Assembly (NCBI GenBank): GCA_031263965.1
Contig: JAISES010000164.1
Span: 1 to 15,298 of the forward strand
Direction of reading: 5' to 3'
Source of the DNA: Prevotella sp.
Lineage (GTDB): Bacteria; Bacteroidota; Bacteroidia; Bacteroidales; Dysgonomonadaceae
Length of the DNA: 15,298 nt
Shown in pieces: positions 15,219 through 15,298 of the stretch. The stretch's first letter is position 1. Every line of letters starts with the position of its first letter. The notes under the pieces are model-generated. The model was given only the letters and a program-made list of their open reading frames with translations. It did no database searches and was not told where the DNA came from. The position numbers were made by a program, and so were the translations under genes.

Positions 15219-15298
15219 TTAAAATAATTCGAGTTCTTTGACTTTTTGATTGAATTGACGTCGTTCTGTGAGAAGTTCGCGGATTGGAGTTTTGTCGA
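15219..15298 (-). CDS. C-terminal end of an unrecognised gene (enters from the right edge)
   Basis: The last 25 codons and stop (15221-15219) of a minus-strand gene are visible. The peptide begins DKTPIRELLTERR and ends KVKELELF, a strongly charged helix, while the two other frames give unlikely peptides. The family cannot be named from this piece. The stop lies 87 bases before the start of the small T9SS protein, so the two could be in one transcript. Confidence 0.5.
   Translation of the reverse strand, partial: DKTPIRELLTERRQFNQKVKELELF

Overview
The window looks like the chromosome of a Bacteroidota species, most likely Bacteroidales. Four things point there: a promoter of the -33 TTG / -7 TAnnTTTG type in front of a tRNA-Cys gene, a type IX secretion (T9SS, Por) C-terminal sorting domain, weak A-rich ribosome binding sites, and many short palindromic intergenic repeats typical of this phylum. 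A Dysgonomonas- or Parabacteroides-like genus is a guess; there is no marker gene to fix it.

Left part (1 to about 4300) is an integration scar. Two near-identical tyrosine recombinase starts face away from each other: one at 1-56 (minus strand, leaving the window) and a full gene at 2850-4118 (plus strand). Their first bases and upstream regions form an inverted repeat (1-177 against 2731-2905), and each is preceded by a second copy of the 12-mer GTTAAACTGAAA at almost the same distance. Between them lie a palindrome cluster, the remains of a peptide-export locus (a 5'-truncated TlpA-like thioredoxin and an HlyD-type adaptor cut off at 168 residues), more palindromic repeats, two small gene remnants, and an intact tRNA-Cys(GCA) with its own promoter and terminator. 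The integrase starts about 240 bases past the tRNA 3' end, as expected for an element that uses this tRNA locus.

Middle part (about 4300 to 7380, all minus strand) is AT-rich accessory DNA downstream of a giant Rhs gene. It holds a periplasmic protein, two tandem paralogues of a small Bacteroidota lipoprotein-like family (the downstream one lacks its N-terminal half), a 205-residue protein that looks like a displaced toxin tip with a frameshifted start, and a 155-residue lipoprotein. Two palindrome-rich spacers (5161-5340 and 7161-7368) separate these cassettes. The layout resembles the graveyard of old C-terminal tips and candidate immunity genes found behind other Rhs or polymorphic toxin genes.

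Right part (7379-15131, minus strand) is a two-gene unit. First comes a 136-residue protein made of a signal peptide, one YD motif and a T9SS sorting domain. Nineteen bases later comes a 2440-residue secreted Rhs protein: signal peptide, three Cys-paired N-terminal repeats, SpvB-like domain, seven calcium-loop FG-GAP/VCBS motifs, YD repeats, Rhs core ending in DPSG, a Gly/Ala-rich segment, and a C-terminal HERAH zincin-like tip. The last 80 bases hold the C-terminal end of an unrecognised gene on the minus strand.
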